From: Mycolicibacterium sp. CH28
Lineage (GTDB): Bacteria > Actinomycetota > Actinomycetes > Mycobacteriales > Mycobacteriaceae
Assembly: GCF_004745805.1 (NCBI RefSeq)
Contig: NZ_SRLQ01000002.1
Coordinates: 186,001-250,000, forward strand
Reading direction: 5' to 3'
Length of the DNA stretch: 64,000 nucleotides
A program made the translations under genes and the position numbers. Shown one piece after another: positions 17,925 through 25,942 of the stretch; position 1 is the first letter of the stretch, and each line of letters starts with the position of its first letter. The notes below the pieces were generated by a model. That model ran no database searches. It worked only from the letters and a program-made list of their open reading frames with translations, and was not told the origin of the DNA.

Positions 17925-19283
17925 TCAACAACTCCAGGCCAAGCGCAGCGCTTGGCAGGTCTGAATCAGTGGGGTGGCGCCGTAGGTGGCGATCTCGTGG
18001 CGGCGTACGGCGGCGATGGCCTCGACGACCGCCGCACCGAGCAGTTCGGCCGCCGCCGGCGAGGACTCCAGCGCGTCGATGACCGCGCGCTGGTCGGTGG
18101 GCAGCGGCTCTGGCGCACCTTCGGTCGCGCTGGGATTGTCCGGCACCTCGGCGGGAAGCTCTGCACCGCAGTCAATTCCACGCAGCGCACTGCCGAGGAA
18201 GGCGGCAGCCGCCAGATACGGATTGGCGCTGGGGTCGATCAGCTTCAGCTCGGCGTTGGCGCCGCGCGGATTGCCGGGTGTGGCGGCCACGAACCGCACC
18301 GCGGCCTCCCGGTTCTCCAGGCCCCAGCATGCCGTCGCCCCGGCCCAGTTGCCCGGTTTGAGACGAGCCGCCGAGAGCGCCGAACCGGCGTAGACGCCCA
18401 GCAGCCCGGGCAGCGCTTCGAGCACGCCGGCGATCGCCGAACCGCCGGCTGGGCGGATGCCGTGGGGTCCGTCGCCGCCGGAGAACAGTGGCCCCTGCGC
18501 ATCGGCCAGTGACAGGTGCAGATGGGCGCCGTTGCCGGCCTCCCCGTCGAAGGGCACCGGGGAGAACGAGATCTTCAGGTTGTGCCGGGCCGCGACGCGG
18601 CCGATCACCATGCGCGCCAGGATCACCGCATCGGCGGTGGCCACCGGCGTCGCCGGCGGCAGTGACACTTCCAGCTGGTCGTGGCCGTATTCGGTGTGGA
18701 TCTGTTCGAGGCTCAGCCCAGCCTTCTCGGCGGCACGGGCGAGGTCGACCAGGAATGCCGACCGGTCCAGCGAGGTCCGCATCCCGTACGGCGACCACGG
18801 GTCCGCCGAGGCGTGCGAGCCGTCGGCGGCCAGCATGGTGCACTCCAGTTCGGCCCCGATCAGGACGGTCAGCCCGGCCTCGGCGGCGCGGGCTTCGAGG
18901 CCGGCCAGCAGTGAGCGCACGCACAGCGGAGCCGGCCGGCCGTGCTGGTCGTAGAGGCTGGCCGGCGCCCAGGCCACACCGTCGTCGACAATGCGCAGGT
19001 CGGCGGGGTCGATGCGGATACGCAGGTCGCCCGCGACACCGATGCTCGGAGTGAAGGCGATGCCGGTGTCCACGCAGAAGACGCTCCAGGACGGGGACAC
19101 TCCCATGCCGGACCGGGCGAAGGCCTCCACCCGATGCAGTGGCACGTACTTGCCGCGGGTGACGCCGGCGAGGTCGGTAATCGATCCGGCGACCAATTCC
19201 ACGCCATCGGAACGCAACTGAGCCAGGCACCGGGCCAGGTCGAAGGCGGCCGGCTCTTCGCGGTCGCCAGTGGGTAGCGGCAT
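17925..19283 (-). CDS. Glutamine-synthetase-like gamma-glutamyl-amine ligase (PuuA/GlnA3-type)
   Basis: ATP-dependent ligase, 452 residues, expected to couple glutamate to an amine. GS motifs are all present: ITDLAGVTRGKYVPLHRV near residue 35, IGAELECTML, IHTEYGHDQLEVSLPPATPV, DGEAGNGAHLHLSL (the GS histidine loop), ACWGLENREAAVRF and IDPSANPYLAAAAFL. The adenylylation tyrosine motif of housekeeping GlnA is not present. The start ATG at 19283 follows GAGGAG. It leads a minus-strand operon with permease, transaminase and amidohydrolase, the context of polyamine, ethanolamine or similar gamma-glutamylation pathways. The amine substrate cannot be deduced. Confidence 0.82.
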   Translation of the reverse strand: MPLPTGDREEPAAFDLARCLAQLRSDGVELVAGSITDLAGVTRGKYVPLHRVEAFARSGMGVSPSWSVFCVDTGIAFTPSIGVAGDLRIRIDPADLRIVDDGVAWAPASLYDQHGRPAPLCVRSLLAGLEARAAEAGLTVLIGAELECTMLAADGSHASADPWSPYGMRTSLDRSAFLVDLARAAEKAGLSLEQIHTEYGHDQLEVSLPPATPVATADAVILARMVIGRVAARHNLKISFSPVPFDGEAGNGAHLHLSLADAQGPLFSGGDGPHGIRPAGGSAIAGVLEALPGLLGVYAGSALSAARLKPGNWAGATACWGLENREAAVRFVAATPGNPRGANAELKLIDPSANPYLAAAAFLGSALRGIDCGAELPAEVPDNPSATEGAPEPLPTDQRAVIDALESSPAAAELLGAAVVEAIAAVRRHEIATYGATPLIQTCQALRLAWSC

Positions 19284-19357
19284 CGAAACTCCTCAACGAA
19301 CGGCAAGACAGACCGAACCCTATGTCACAAATGTTTCAGAATCTTTAAAAATCTATG

Positions 19358-19376
19358 TTTACGATTGATTCGTAAA
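19358..19376. promoter_or_regulatory. Perfect palindrome in the divergent promoter, probable RpiR-type operator
   Basis: TTTACGA (19358-19364), spacer TTGAT, TCGTAAA (19370-19376): a perfect 7-base inverted repeat with a 5-base spacer, in an AT-rich 116-base region between the GS-like operon (minus) and the amidohydrolase/RpiR pair (plus). It lies 24 bases before the plus-strand start codon. AT content here is far above the surroundings. The likely binder is the RpiR-family regulator encoded at 20202, by proximity only. Confidence 0.5.
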
Positions 19377-19399
19377 ATTCTGGATCGGAGGATTCCTGT

Positions 19400-20197
19400 A
19401 TGTGCCGATTGCTGGGTGTGGTGTCGACATCGCCGATCACGGTGCGCGACGCCGTCGGCGCCACGACGTTGAAGGACTTCGTCGCGTTGACCGCGATCCA
19501 TGGCGACGGGTGGGGCATCGCCCGTGCCGAGTCCGCCGGCCGATCTCCGACCGTTGAGGTGTCGGCCGCCAGCGCCCTCGACGACCCCGGTTTCGTCACC
19601 GCCACCACCGACATCGCGGCAGCGGCCAGCCTTGTCCATCTGCGCTGGGCAACCAGCGGGCTGGCGGTGCAGCCGCAGAACTCCCATCCGTTCGTCGCCG
19701 ACGGAATCGCCATGGCGCACAACGGGTCCATCAAGCCCGTCGCGACCCTGGACGAGTTGATCGCCCCGGAGATCGCCGCGACGATGCGCGGCAGCACCGA
19801 CAGCGAGCGCTACTTCGCGGTGATCCGCCAGCATCGGCGCAGCTCCCCGACGCTGGCCGAGGCAGTTCGCCGCGCAGTCACGCAGTTGCGTGGGCTCTAC
19901 CCGGAGGCCAGCCTGAATGCGCTTGTTCTGGGCGAGGATCAGTTGATCGCGGTGCACGCGCACGCCCACAGCCGGCTGACCACCGAGGACCATGCCGAGA
20001 TCAGCGCCACCGACCTGCCCGCCGAACACCTGGAGGACTATTTCGCGTTGCGGTTCGCCCGGCCCGACGACCGCACACTGGTGATCGGCTCCACCGGGTT
20101 CGGCGACCTGGACTGGCAGCCGTTGCCCCCGGAGTGCGTTACCTCGGTGTCGTTGCTCGATCTATCCCTGGACATGCTGCCGCTCATGGCAGATTGA
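19400..20197 (+). CDS. Class II glutamine amidotransferase-type hydrolase (EgtC/YafJ-like)
   Basis: Ntn-type amidohydrolase of 265 residues. After removal of Met1 the nucleophile is Cys2 (MCRLLGV). Other class II motifs are AIHGDGWGIA, ASLVHLRWATSG and SHPFVADGIAMAHNGSI. No synthase domain is attached, so it acts alone, like EgtC, which cleaves a gamma-glutamyl bond in ergothioneine synthesis. Given the divergent gamma-glutamyl ligase operon, it may perform the glutamate-releasing step that PuuD (a class I enzyme) does in enteric bacteria. GGAGG sits nine bases before the ATG. It is followed four bases later by the RpiR regulator. Confidence 0.82.
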   Translation: MCRLLGVVSTSPITVRDAVGATTLKDFVALTAIHGDGWGIARAESAGRSPTVEVSAASALDDPGFVTATTDIAAAASLVHLRWATSGLAVQPQNSHPFVADGIAMAHNGSIKPVATLDELIAPEIAATMRGSTDSERYFAVIRQHRRSSPTLAEAVRRAVTQLRGLYPEASLNALVLGEDQLIAVHAHAHSRLTTEDHAEISATDLPAEHLEDYFALRFARPDDRTLVIGSTGFGDLDWQPLPPECVTSVSLLDLSLDMLPLMAD

Positions 20198-20201
20198 ACG
20201 C

Positions 20202-21065
20202 GTGCCCGACCAGGTTTCTGCCACCGTCGCCGCCCGCGCGAACGCCGCCCTGCCGCAGCTGAGCCGCGCCGAGCGGCGGGTGGGCCGCGCCCTGCTGGCC
20301 GACTATCCCAGCGCCGGCCTGGCCAGCGCCGCCCGACTGGCCGAGCGGGCCGAGGTCAGTCCACCCACCGTACTGCGGTTCGCGCAGTCGCTGGGTTTCG
20401 ACGGGTTCAGCGATCTGCAGGTCGCGCTGCGCGCGGAACTGTCCGCCCAATCCAGCGGACCCATCACTCGATTACCTGACGCACCCGCGGCCGGCGGCAT
20501 GCTGGATCAGCTACTACAGCAGGCGCGAGCCCAAAATGACAGGGCCATAGAGACTTTGGCGCAGTTGCCGGCGCCCGCCCTGGAGGCGGCCGTCGCGCTG
20601 CTGGCCGACACCAGCCGCCCGTTGTACCTGCACGGCGGACGCTTCTCCGCGCTGCTGGCGACGTACCTGACGGCCCACCTGGAGCAGTTGCGGCCCGGTG
20701 TGCGGCTTCTGACCGATCCCGACGGCCGCGACCTGGGGACAATGATCGAGTTGGGCCGCCGCGACGTTGTGGTGCTATTCGACTACCACCGGTACCAGCG
20801 CAGCGCCGCCGAGCTCGCCGCGCGAATCCACCGGGTCGGGGCTTCCATCGTGCTCATTACCGACGACCTGACCTGCCCCGTCGCGCCGGACGCCGAGGTC
20901 GTGCTCGCCGCCTCCAGCACCGTGGGCACGGTCTACCAGAGCATGGCGGCCGGGTTCCTGTTGACCGAACTGCTCATCCCCCTGGTCATGGACACGGTGG
21001 GTGAGCCGGCACGGACCCGGATGGCGCTGTGGGAGGAACAGCGCCGCGCCGAGCTGCTGCCGTAA
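20202..21065 (+). CDS. MurR/RpiR-family transcriptional regulator
   Basis: Regulator of 287 residues. The N-terminal RpiR helix-turn-helix is clear (LSRAERRVGRALLADYPSAG, then AARLAERAEVSPPTVLRFAQSLGFDGFSDLQ) and a SIS-type sensor domain follows (LYLHGGRFSALLATYL ... DVVVLFDYHRYQRSAAELAARIHRVGASIVLITDD). The start is GTG at 20202, four bases after the amidohydrolase stop. SIS domains usually sense phosphosugars or amino-sugar ligands; here it most probably controls the adjacent amine-utilisation genes, with the palindrome at 19358-19376 as the candidate site. Confidence 0.87.
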   Translation: MPDQVSATVAARANAALPQLSRAERRVGRALLADYPSAGLASAARLAERAEVSPPTVLRFAQSLGFDGFSDLQVALRAELSAQSSGPITRLPDAPAAGGMLDQLLQQARAQNDRAIETLAQLPAPALEAAVALLADTSRPLYLHGGRFSALLATYLTAHLEQLRPGVRLLTDPDGRDLGTMIELGRRDVVVLFDYHRYQRSAAELAARIHRVGASIVLITDDLTCPVAPDAEVVLAASSTVGTVYQSMAAGFLLTELLIPLVMDTVGEPARTRMALWEEQRRAELLP

Positions 21066-21070
21066 CCCCG

Positions 21071-21994
21071 TCAGCGACCGGCCAACCCGGCGGCGGCCGA
21101 GACAATGGCAGCGGTGGTCTTCTCTACGATCGGGGTGTCCAGCTTCCAGCACTGCCAGAACAGCGGAACGTCGAGGTGCACGTCGGCGATCTGGACGAAG
21201 CTGCCGTCGGCCAGCGCGGGCCGGGCCGACTGTTCGGGGTACATGCCCCAGCCCAGCGCGGCCCGTACCGCCATCCCGAACCCTTCGGCGGTCGGCACAT
21301 AGTGCACCGGTCGGTCGATCGAGCGTCGAAAGACTTTGTTTACCAACATGTCCTGCAGCGCGTCGTCACGATTCCAGGCTAGCGACGGGGCGCTTGCCAC
21401 CGCATCGGGGGTGAACCCCTGCTGCAGATACCGCTGCACATAGTCTGCGCTGGCCACCGGCAGGTAGCGCATCACGCCCAACGGTCGCACCCGGCACCCC
21501 GGCACCGGTGTGCGTTCGGTGGTGACCGCTCCCATCACGGTGCCCTCCCGCAACAGCCGCGCAGAGTGGTCCTGGTCTTCGATTCGGATGTCGAACAGCA
21601 CGCCGGGCAGGCCGGCCAGCACGCCGGGAAACCACGTCGCCATCGAATCCGCGTTGACCACGATCGCGATCCGGGGCCGCCGTGCCAGCCCGGTGTCGCC
21701 GGTCATCTCGGCGATGGCCTCAGCCTCCAGCATCGCCGTCTGCGCCGCCAACCGCAGCAGGGGTACACCCGCCGCGGTTGGTACACAGGGCTTTCCCCGA
21801 ACGAGTAGAACCTGGCCGACGTACTTCTCCAGCGCCTTGATGCGCTGGCTGACCGCCGACGGCGTCACGTGAAGCCGATCGGCGGCTGCTTCGAAACTGC
21901 CCAGCTCGATGATCGCGGCGAACGCCGCCAGCTGGCCCGCATCCAGACGAGCCTCACCCGGGACGCTGTGCGAGGCAGTGGCGGGACCGGTCAC
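21071..21994 (-). CDS. LysR-family regulator, LysG/ArgP type
   Basis: Regulator of 307 residues matching the ArgP/LysG group that senses lysine and arginine and activates a LysE exporter. The helix-turn-helix reads ALIIELGSF-like AAFAAIIELGSFEAAADRL and VTPSAVSQRIKALEKYVGQ, followed by LVRGKPCVPTAAG. The effector domain has IVVNADSMATWFPGVL and VMGAVTTERTPVPGCRVRPLG, typical of this subfamily. The start is taken as GTG at 21994, ten bases from the P450 stop. In most actinobacteria this gene is divergent from lysE; here the only lysE in the window is about 37 kb away inside the siderophore region. Confidence 0.85.
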   Translation of the reverse strand: MTGPATASHSVPGEARLDAGQLAAFAAIIELGSFEAAADRLHVTPSAVSQRIKALEKYVGQVLLVRGKPCVPTAAGVPLLRLAAQTAMLEAEAIAEMTGDTGLARRPRIAIVVNADSMATWFPGVLAGLPGVLFDIRIEDQDHSARLLREGTVMGAVTTERTPVPGCRVRPLGVMRYLPVASADYVQRYLQQGFTPDAVASAPSLAWNRDDALQDMLVNKVFRRSIDRPVHYVPTAEGFGMAVRAALGWGMYPEQSARPALADGSFVQIADVHLDVPLFWQCWKLDTPIVEKTTAAIVSAAAGLAGR

Positions 21995-22004
21995 CGGTGA
22001 CAGA

Positions 22005-23255
22005 CTATTTCACGGAGTAGCGGATCGGCAGGTGCTTGATGCCGCCGACGAAGGTGGTGGCCATCAGTTCGGGTTCGTCGACCAGTTCGATGGAGGAGAT
22101 GCGCGGAACCAGCTCGGAGAAGAAGCTGTGCATTTCCATCCGGGCCAGCGCCGCACCCAGACAGAAGTGCACGCCGTAGCCGAACGAGAGGTGCTTGTTG
22201 GGGTCGCGGCCCACGTCAAAGCGCATCGGATTGTCGAAGACCTCCTCGTCGCGGTTGGCCGAAACATAGGACAGCAGAACCGATTCGCCCTTGGCGATGG
22301 GAACACCGCGGACTTCGATGTCGGCCTGGGCGGTGCGCATGAATTCCTTGACCGGCACCACGCAGCGGATCATCTCCTCGACGGCGGTGCCCATCAGGCT
22401 GGGATCCTTTTGCAGCCGGTCCAATTCGGCCGGGTTGCGCAGCAGTTGCAGCAGGCCGCCGGCGATGCCGGCGCTGGTGGTGTCGTGCCCGGCGCTGGCC
22501 ACGATGACGTAGTAGGAGGCGGTGTCCATATCGGACAGCGGCTGGCCGTTGATGGTGGCGTTGGCGATGGCCGAGGACAGGTCCTCGGTGGGAGTCTGCC
22601 GCCGTGAGGCCGTCAGCGCGGCGAAGTAGTTGAAGAAGTCCAGCAGCACCGCGAGCATCGCGTCGGGGGCCTGATCACGCTGGAACTCGGAGTCGTCGCC
22701 GCCGAACAACTCCTGGGTGAGCTTGAGCATCCGCGGGAAGTCCGACTCCGGCAGGCCCAGCAGCGTCAGGATCACATACAGCGGGTAGTTGACCGCGATC
22801 TCCTGGGCGAAGTCCAGCTCGGGACCGCGCTGCACCATCATGTCGACGTAGGACTTGGCCAGCTCGTCACAGCGAGTCTTCAGCGCCCGCATGGCCTTCG
22901 GACGGAACCAGTCGGCGCCGATCTTGCGCATGTCGCGGTGGTGCGGATCGTCCATGTGGATCAGGGTGCTCAGGCCGATGCCGGCTTCCCGGTCCGCGCG
23001 CAGCTTGTCGTCGAGTGCGTCGGCCACCAGGATCGACCGCGGGTCGTTGGTGAACAGGTCGTTCTGCCGCTCGATGTCCATCACGTCGGCGTGCTTGGTG
23101 ATCGCCCAGAACGGCCGGTACCCCTCGACCTCCACCCAGGACACCGGGGCGTGGGCTCGCAAGTGAGCCAGCGCCGCATGCAGGCGTTCCTCGTCGGCAT
23201 ACGCCTGGGGCTGTGCCAGCAGACGTGCCGCCTGGTCCATGATCCGTGCTGTCAT
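22005..23255 (-). CDS. Cytochrome P450
   Basis: Soluble haem monooxygenase of 416 residues needing separate ferredoxin and reductase. I-helix ASAGHDTTSAG, K-helix ExxR in AVEEMIRCVVPV, and the haem loop FGYGVHFCLGAALARME, where Cys365 is the thiolate ligand. The ATG at 23255 is preceded by AAGGAG seven bases away; a longer frame starts 11 codons earlier without support. It is divergent from a TetR regulator with a strong palindrome between, so expression is probably induced by its substrate. No electron-transfer genes are adjacent. CYP family not assigned. Confidence 0.92.
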   Translation of the reverse strand: MTARIMDQAARLLAQPQAYADEERLHAALAHLRAHAPVSWVEVEGYRPFWAITKHADVMDIERQNDLFTNDPRSILVADALDDKLRADREAGIGLSTLIHMDDPHHRDMRKIGADWFRPKAMRALKTRCDELAKSYVDMMVQRGPELDFAQEIAVNYPLYVILTLLGLPESDFPRMLKLTQELFGGDDSEFQRDQAPDAMLAVLLDFFNYFAALTASRRQTPTEDLSSAIANATINGQPLSDMDTASYYVIVASAGHDTTSAGIAGGLLQLLRNPAELDRLQKDPSLMGTAVEEMIRCVVPVKEFMRTAQADIEVRGVPIAKGESVLLSYVSANRDEEVFDNPMRFDVGRDPNKHLSFGYGVHFCLGAALARMEMHSFFSELVPRISSIELVDEPELMATTFVGGIKHLPIRYSVK

Positions 23256-23289
23256 CGCCTCACTCCTTTGTGACGGGCCGCGACCCATG

Positions 23290-23317
23290 TAATCTGGAAC
23301 GAATTCGTTCTAGATTA
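23290..23317. promoter_or_regulatory. 28-base near-perfect palindrome, probable TetR operator
   Basis: Left arm TAATCTGGAACGAA (23290-23303) and right arm TTCGTTCTAGATTA (23304-23317) match at 13 of 14 positions with no spacer. It lies in the 77 bases between the P450 start (23255, minus) and the TetR start (23333, plus), in the expected position to repress both. The core GAACGAATTCGTTC is a perfect 14-base palindrome. Confidence 0.75.
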
Positions 23318-23332
23318 TGACGAGCGCCACAG

Positions 23333-23959
23333 ATGGGTCAAGATGGCTTCGTGACTGTCGAGGGCCGCACGTACGGCGGGCTCACCGCCGAGCAGCGCTC
23401 ACAGGAGCGCCGACGACGCCTGCTCGACGCGGCGCGAGACTTGATCGGCGAGGTGGGCGTCGCACCACTGACGGTCGATCTGGTGTGCGGCCGGGCCACC
23501 CTGAGCAAGCGGTATTTCTACGCCGAGTTCGCCAGCAAGGACGACCTGCTCGACGCCTGCGCCGAGGACCTGTACACCCGCCTGAAGTCGGCGATGGAGG
23601 TCGTTCTGGCCACTACTCCCCTGGCCGACCGCGCCCACGGCGTGCTGCACACCGTCGTGCACACCCTGGTCGCCAGTGCCGCCGACTCGCGCCTCTACCT
23701 GGAATCCCCCGGGTTTCCCCGGCTCCGCCAGCTCCAACAGCGCGAGATCGGCGAGTTCACCGAGCGCATCGCCGCCGAGGCCATGCCGTTCATCGGACCG
23801 GAGAAGCCCTCGGTGGATCGCCTGCTAGCGACCAGGGCCATGGTCACCGCGGCCACCGAGCTGATCAGCGCGTGGCTGCACGGCGATATCGACACCGACG
23901 AAGACACCCTCGTCGCGACACTGACCGCCATCACACTGGGAGCGGCGGGCGCTGTCTAG
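23333..23959 (+). CDS. TetR-family transcriptional regulator
   Basis: Repressor of 208 residues. The N-terminal helix-turn-helix is typical (RRRLLDAARDLIGEVGVAPLTVDLVCGRATLSKRYFYAEFASKDDLLDAC), followed by an all-helical ligand domain (LHTVVHTLVASAADSRLYLESPGF ... RLLATRAMVTAATELISAWLHGDI). ATG at 23333 is used; GTG at 23351 is an alternative that also keeps the whole DNA-binding domain. Divergent from the P450 gene, whose substrate or a related lipid is the likely ligand. The operator is probably the palindrome at 23290-23317. Confidence 0.88.
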   Translation: MGQDGFVTVEGRTYGGLTAEQRSQERRRRLLDAARDLIGEVGVAPLTVDLVCGRATLSKRYFYAEFASKDDLLDACAEDLYTRLKSAMEVVLATTPLADRAHGVLHTVVHTLVASAADSRLYLESPGFPRLRQLQQREIGEFTERIAAEAMPFIGPEKPSVDRLLATRAMVTAATELISAWLHGDIDTDEDTLVATLTAITLGAAGAV

Positions 23960-24063
23960 CCCAAGACCAGGACGCGGATTCTCCCCGCCTTGACTCGCTC
24001 GTAGCGACGCTATCGGCTCCCGAACGTCAGCCGGGCCCCGGATGTGAACCCACCGAATGCGGA

Positions 24064-24082
24064 GATGATTAGGCTAACCTAA
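24064..24082 (+). promoter_or_regulatory. IdeR iron box overlapping the -10 region of the siderophore reductase gene
   Basis: The 19-mer ending in TTAGGCTAACCTAA matches 15 of 19 positions of the mycobacterial consensus TTAGGTTAGGCTAACCTAA, with the whole right half perfect. TAACCT at 24076-24081 also fits a -10 hexamer, which would place the transcript start at or next to the ATG at 24088, implying a leaderless mRNA that IdeR-Fe blocks directly. Confidence 0.85.
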
Positions 24083-24087
24083 CTAGA

Positions 24088-24891
24088 ATGAGCTTCTCGT
24101 ATGCGTCGGTCATCGAGACCCTCCAGCTGAGTCCGCGACTACGCCGAATCGCCCTGCGCGTCGAGGACCCGGCTTCCCTGGCCATCCAGCCGGGCGGGGA
24201 CTCCGCGGTGGGCGTCTACTTCGATCCGGCAGAGCGCGACGAGGGCCGCAACTACTCGGTGCGACGCCACGACGGCGACCGCATCGACCTCGACATCGTC
24301 CTGCACGCAAGCGGCCCCGGGACCAGCTGGGCAAAGACCGCCCGGGCCGGTGATCGGGTGGGACTCGACCACGCCCGCTCCTGGTACCGGCCCGCGCCGG
24401 GCACCGACTGGCAGCTACTGGTCAGCGACCTCGCCGGCCTGCCGGCCACCGCCCGCATCATCGAGGAGCTACCCCGCGCCATCTCGACCACCGTCCTGGT
24501 CGAGGTCACCGACCATCATGACCTCGACTACCTGCCCACCCGGCCCGGGGTCACGGTTCTTCCCAGCTTCGGAACCGGAAATGGCTGCGCACCAAGCCGA
24601 CTCGCAGATCTGGTCAGCCGGCTCGACCTGCCCGATCGCGGCTACTGCTGGTTCGCCGGCGAGGCCGGCGAATCCCGGGCAGTCCGCAAGTACCTGCGCG
24701 GCCGAGGCTGGAGCAGGGACCAGTACGACATCACCGGGTACTGGCGGTTCGACTCGGAGGTCTGGGACGCCCGGTTCGCCGTCGTCGAGGACGAGGTCCT
24801 GAAGGTCTACCAACAGGCCCTCGCCGACGGCAAGGGTGACAAGGTGGCGTCGGAGGAGTTCGACGACGCGCTCGAGCAGGTCGGGCTGTAA
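24088..24891 (+). CDS. Siderophore-interacting flavoprotein, ferric-siderophore reductase (ViuB family)
   Basis: Cytoplasmic FAD/NAD(P)H reductase of 267 residues that releases iron from imported siderophore. The FAD-binding motif RNYSVRRHDG, the phosphate-binding GPGTSWAKTARAGDRVGLD and the C-terminal NAD-binding YCWFAGEAGESRAVRKYLRGRGW are typical of the SIP family, as is the end domain DITGYWRF. It is the first gene of an iron-regulated run with the FecCD permeases and ATPase, with GTG of the next gene four bases after its stop. The iron box ends five bases before its ATG. No ribosome binding site is visible, consistent with leaderless translation. Confidence 0.9.
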   Translation: MSFSYASVIETLQLSPRLRRIALRVEDPASLAIQPGGDSAVGVYFDPAERDEGRNYSVRRHDGDRIDLDIVLHASGPGTSWAKTARAGDRVGLDHARSWYRPAPGTDWQLLVSDLAGLPATARIIEELPRAISTTVLVEVTDHHDLDYLPTRPGVTVLPSFGTGNGCAPSRLADLVSRLDLPDRGYCWFAGEAGESRAVRKYLRGRGWSRDQYDITGYWRFDSEVWDARFAVVEDEVLKVYQQALADGKGDKVASEEFDDALEQVGL

Positions 24892-24895
24892 CCCC

Positions 24896-25942
24896 GTGTC
24901 AGCGCCCACCGCGCAGCTAGTGCCACCGGCCCCAGCACCGCACAGTCCGGCGCACCGGCGCGCCGTCGGCCTGGTCGCGGCGGCCGGGCTGCTGGCGATG
25001 ATGTGCGTGGCCAGCCTCGCGGTCGGCACGCAGAACATCGCCCTGCCGACGGTCTGGCAGGCGGTCGTCGACTACCGCGACATCGGCGACCAGTGGATCG
25101 TGCACGACCTGCGAATCCCCCGCACCGCGCTGGCCCTGCTGGTCGGACTGGCCTTGGCGCTGTCGGGCACGCTGATCCAGGCGGTGGGACGCAATCCGCT
25201 GGCCGACTCCGAGATCCTCGGAATCAACTCCGGTGCAGCACTGTTCGTCGTCTCCGCGATCGCATTCCTGGGCCTGCGCGGCATCTGGACCTACATCTGG
25301 TTCGCGTTCGCCGGTGCGCTGGCGGCGATGCTGCTGGTCTATCTCGTCGGCATGACGGGCCGCTCGACCGTGACGCCCGTACGGGTGCTGCTGGCCGGTG
25401 TTGCGGTCGGCGCGGTGATGGACGGGATCGGGTTCGCCATCCGCCTGCGTAACCCGCGGGCATTCGACAACATGCGGTTCTGGGACGCCGGCGCGCTCGA
25501 CGGCAGGCCGCTGGACGTGGTCGCGGCGGTGGCCCCCTTCATCGCGGTCGGCCTGGCGCTCTGCCTGATCGTCAGCCGGTCACTGAACGTCACCGCCCTG
25601 GGCGACGACCTGGCAAAGAGCATGGGCGGCAACGTCGCCCGCACCCTGGCCGTAAGCCTGGTCGCCGTCACGCTGCTGGCCGGGGCGGCCACCGCGGGAG
25701 CCGGACCAATCGGCTTCGTCGGGCTGCTGGTGCCGCACGCGGTGCGTCGGTTCACCGGACCCGACTGGCGCTGGATCCTGGCCTACGGCAGCATTTTCGG
25801 ACCGGCCCTGCTGTTGGCCGCCGACATAGTCGGCCGGGTGGTCATCCGCCCCGCCGAGCTGCCCGCGGGTATCGTCACCGCCTTCGTCGGGGCACCGGTA
25901 CTGATCTGGCTCATCCGCAAGCGCGGCGCTGATCGATCGTGA
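24896..25942 (+). CDS. fxuC: Ferric-exochelin ABC permease 1 (FecCD/FepD-like)
   Basis: Integral membrane permease of 348 residues, about ten helices. FecCD signatures: DLRIPRTALALLVGLALALSG near residue 65-85, QAVGRNPLADSEILGINSGAALF, GAATAGAGPIGFVGLLVPHAVRRFTGPDWR, and the final ELPAGIVTAFVGAPVLIWLI. The GTG at 24896 is four bases after the reductase stop, and the end overlaps the next gene's GTG by four bases. In M. smegmatis, fxuA, fxuB and fxuC were described as FepG-, FepC- and FepD-like; by order this first permease corresponds to the FepD-like member. Symbol assignment between the two permeases is less certain than function. Confidence 0.88.
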   Translation: MSAPTAQLVPPAPAPHSPAHRRAVGLVAAAGLLAMMCVASLAVGTQNIALPTVWQAVVDYRDIGDQWIVHDLRIPRTALALLVGLALALSGTLIQAVGRNPLADSEILGINSGAALFVVSAIAFLGLRGIWTYIWFAFAGALAAMLLVYLVGMTGRSTVTPVRVLLAGVAVGAVMDGIGFAIRLRNPRAFDNMRFWDAGALDGRPLDVVAAVAPFIAVGLALCLIVSRSLNVTALGDDLAKSMGGNVARTLAVSLVAVTLLAGAATAGAGPIGFVGLLVPHAVRRFTGPDWRWILAYGSIFGPALLLAADIVGRVVIRPAELPAGIVTAFVGAPVLIWLIRKRGADRS

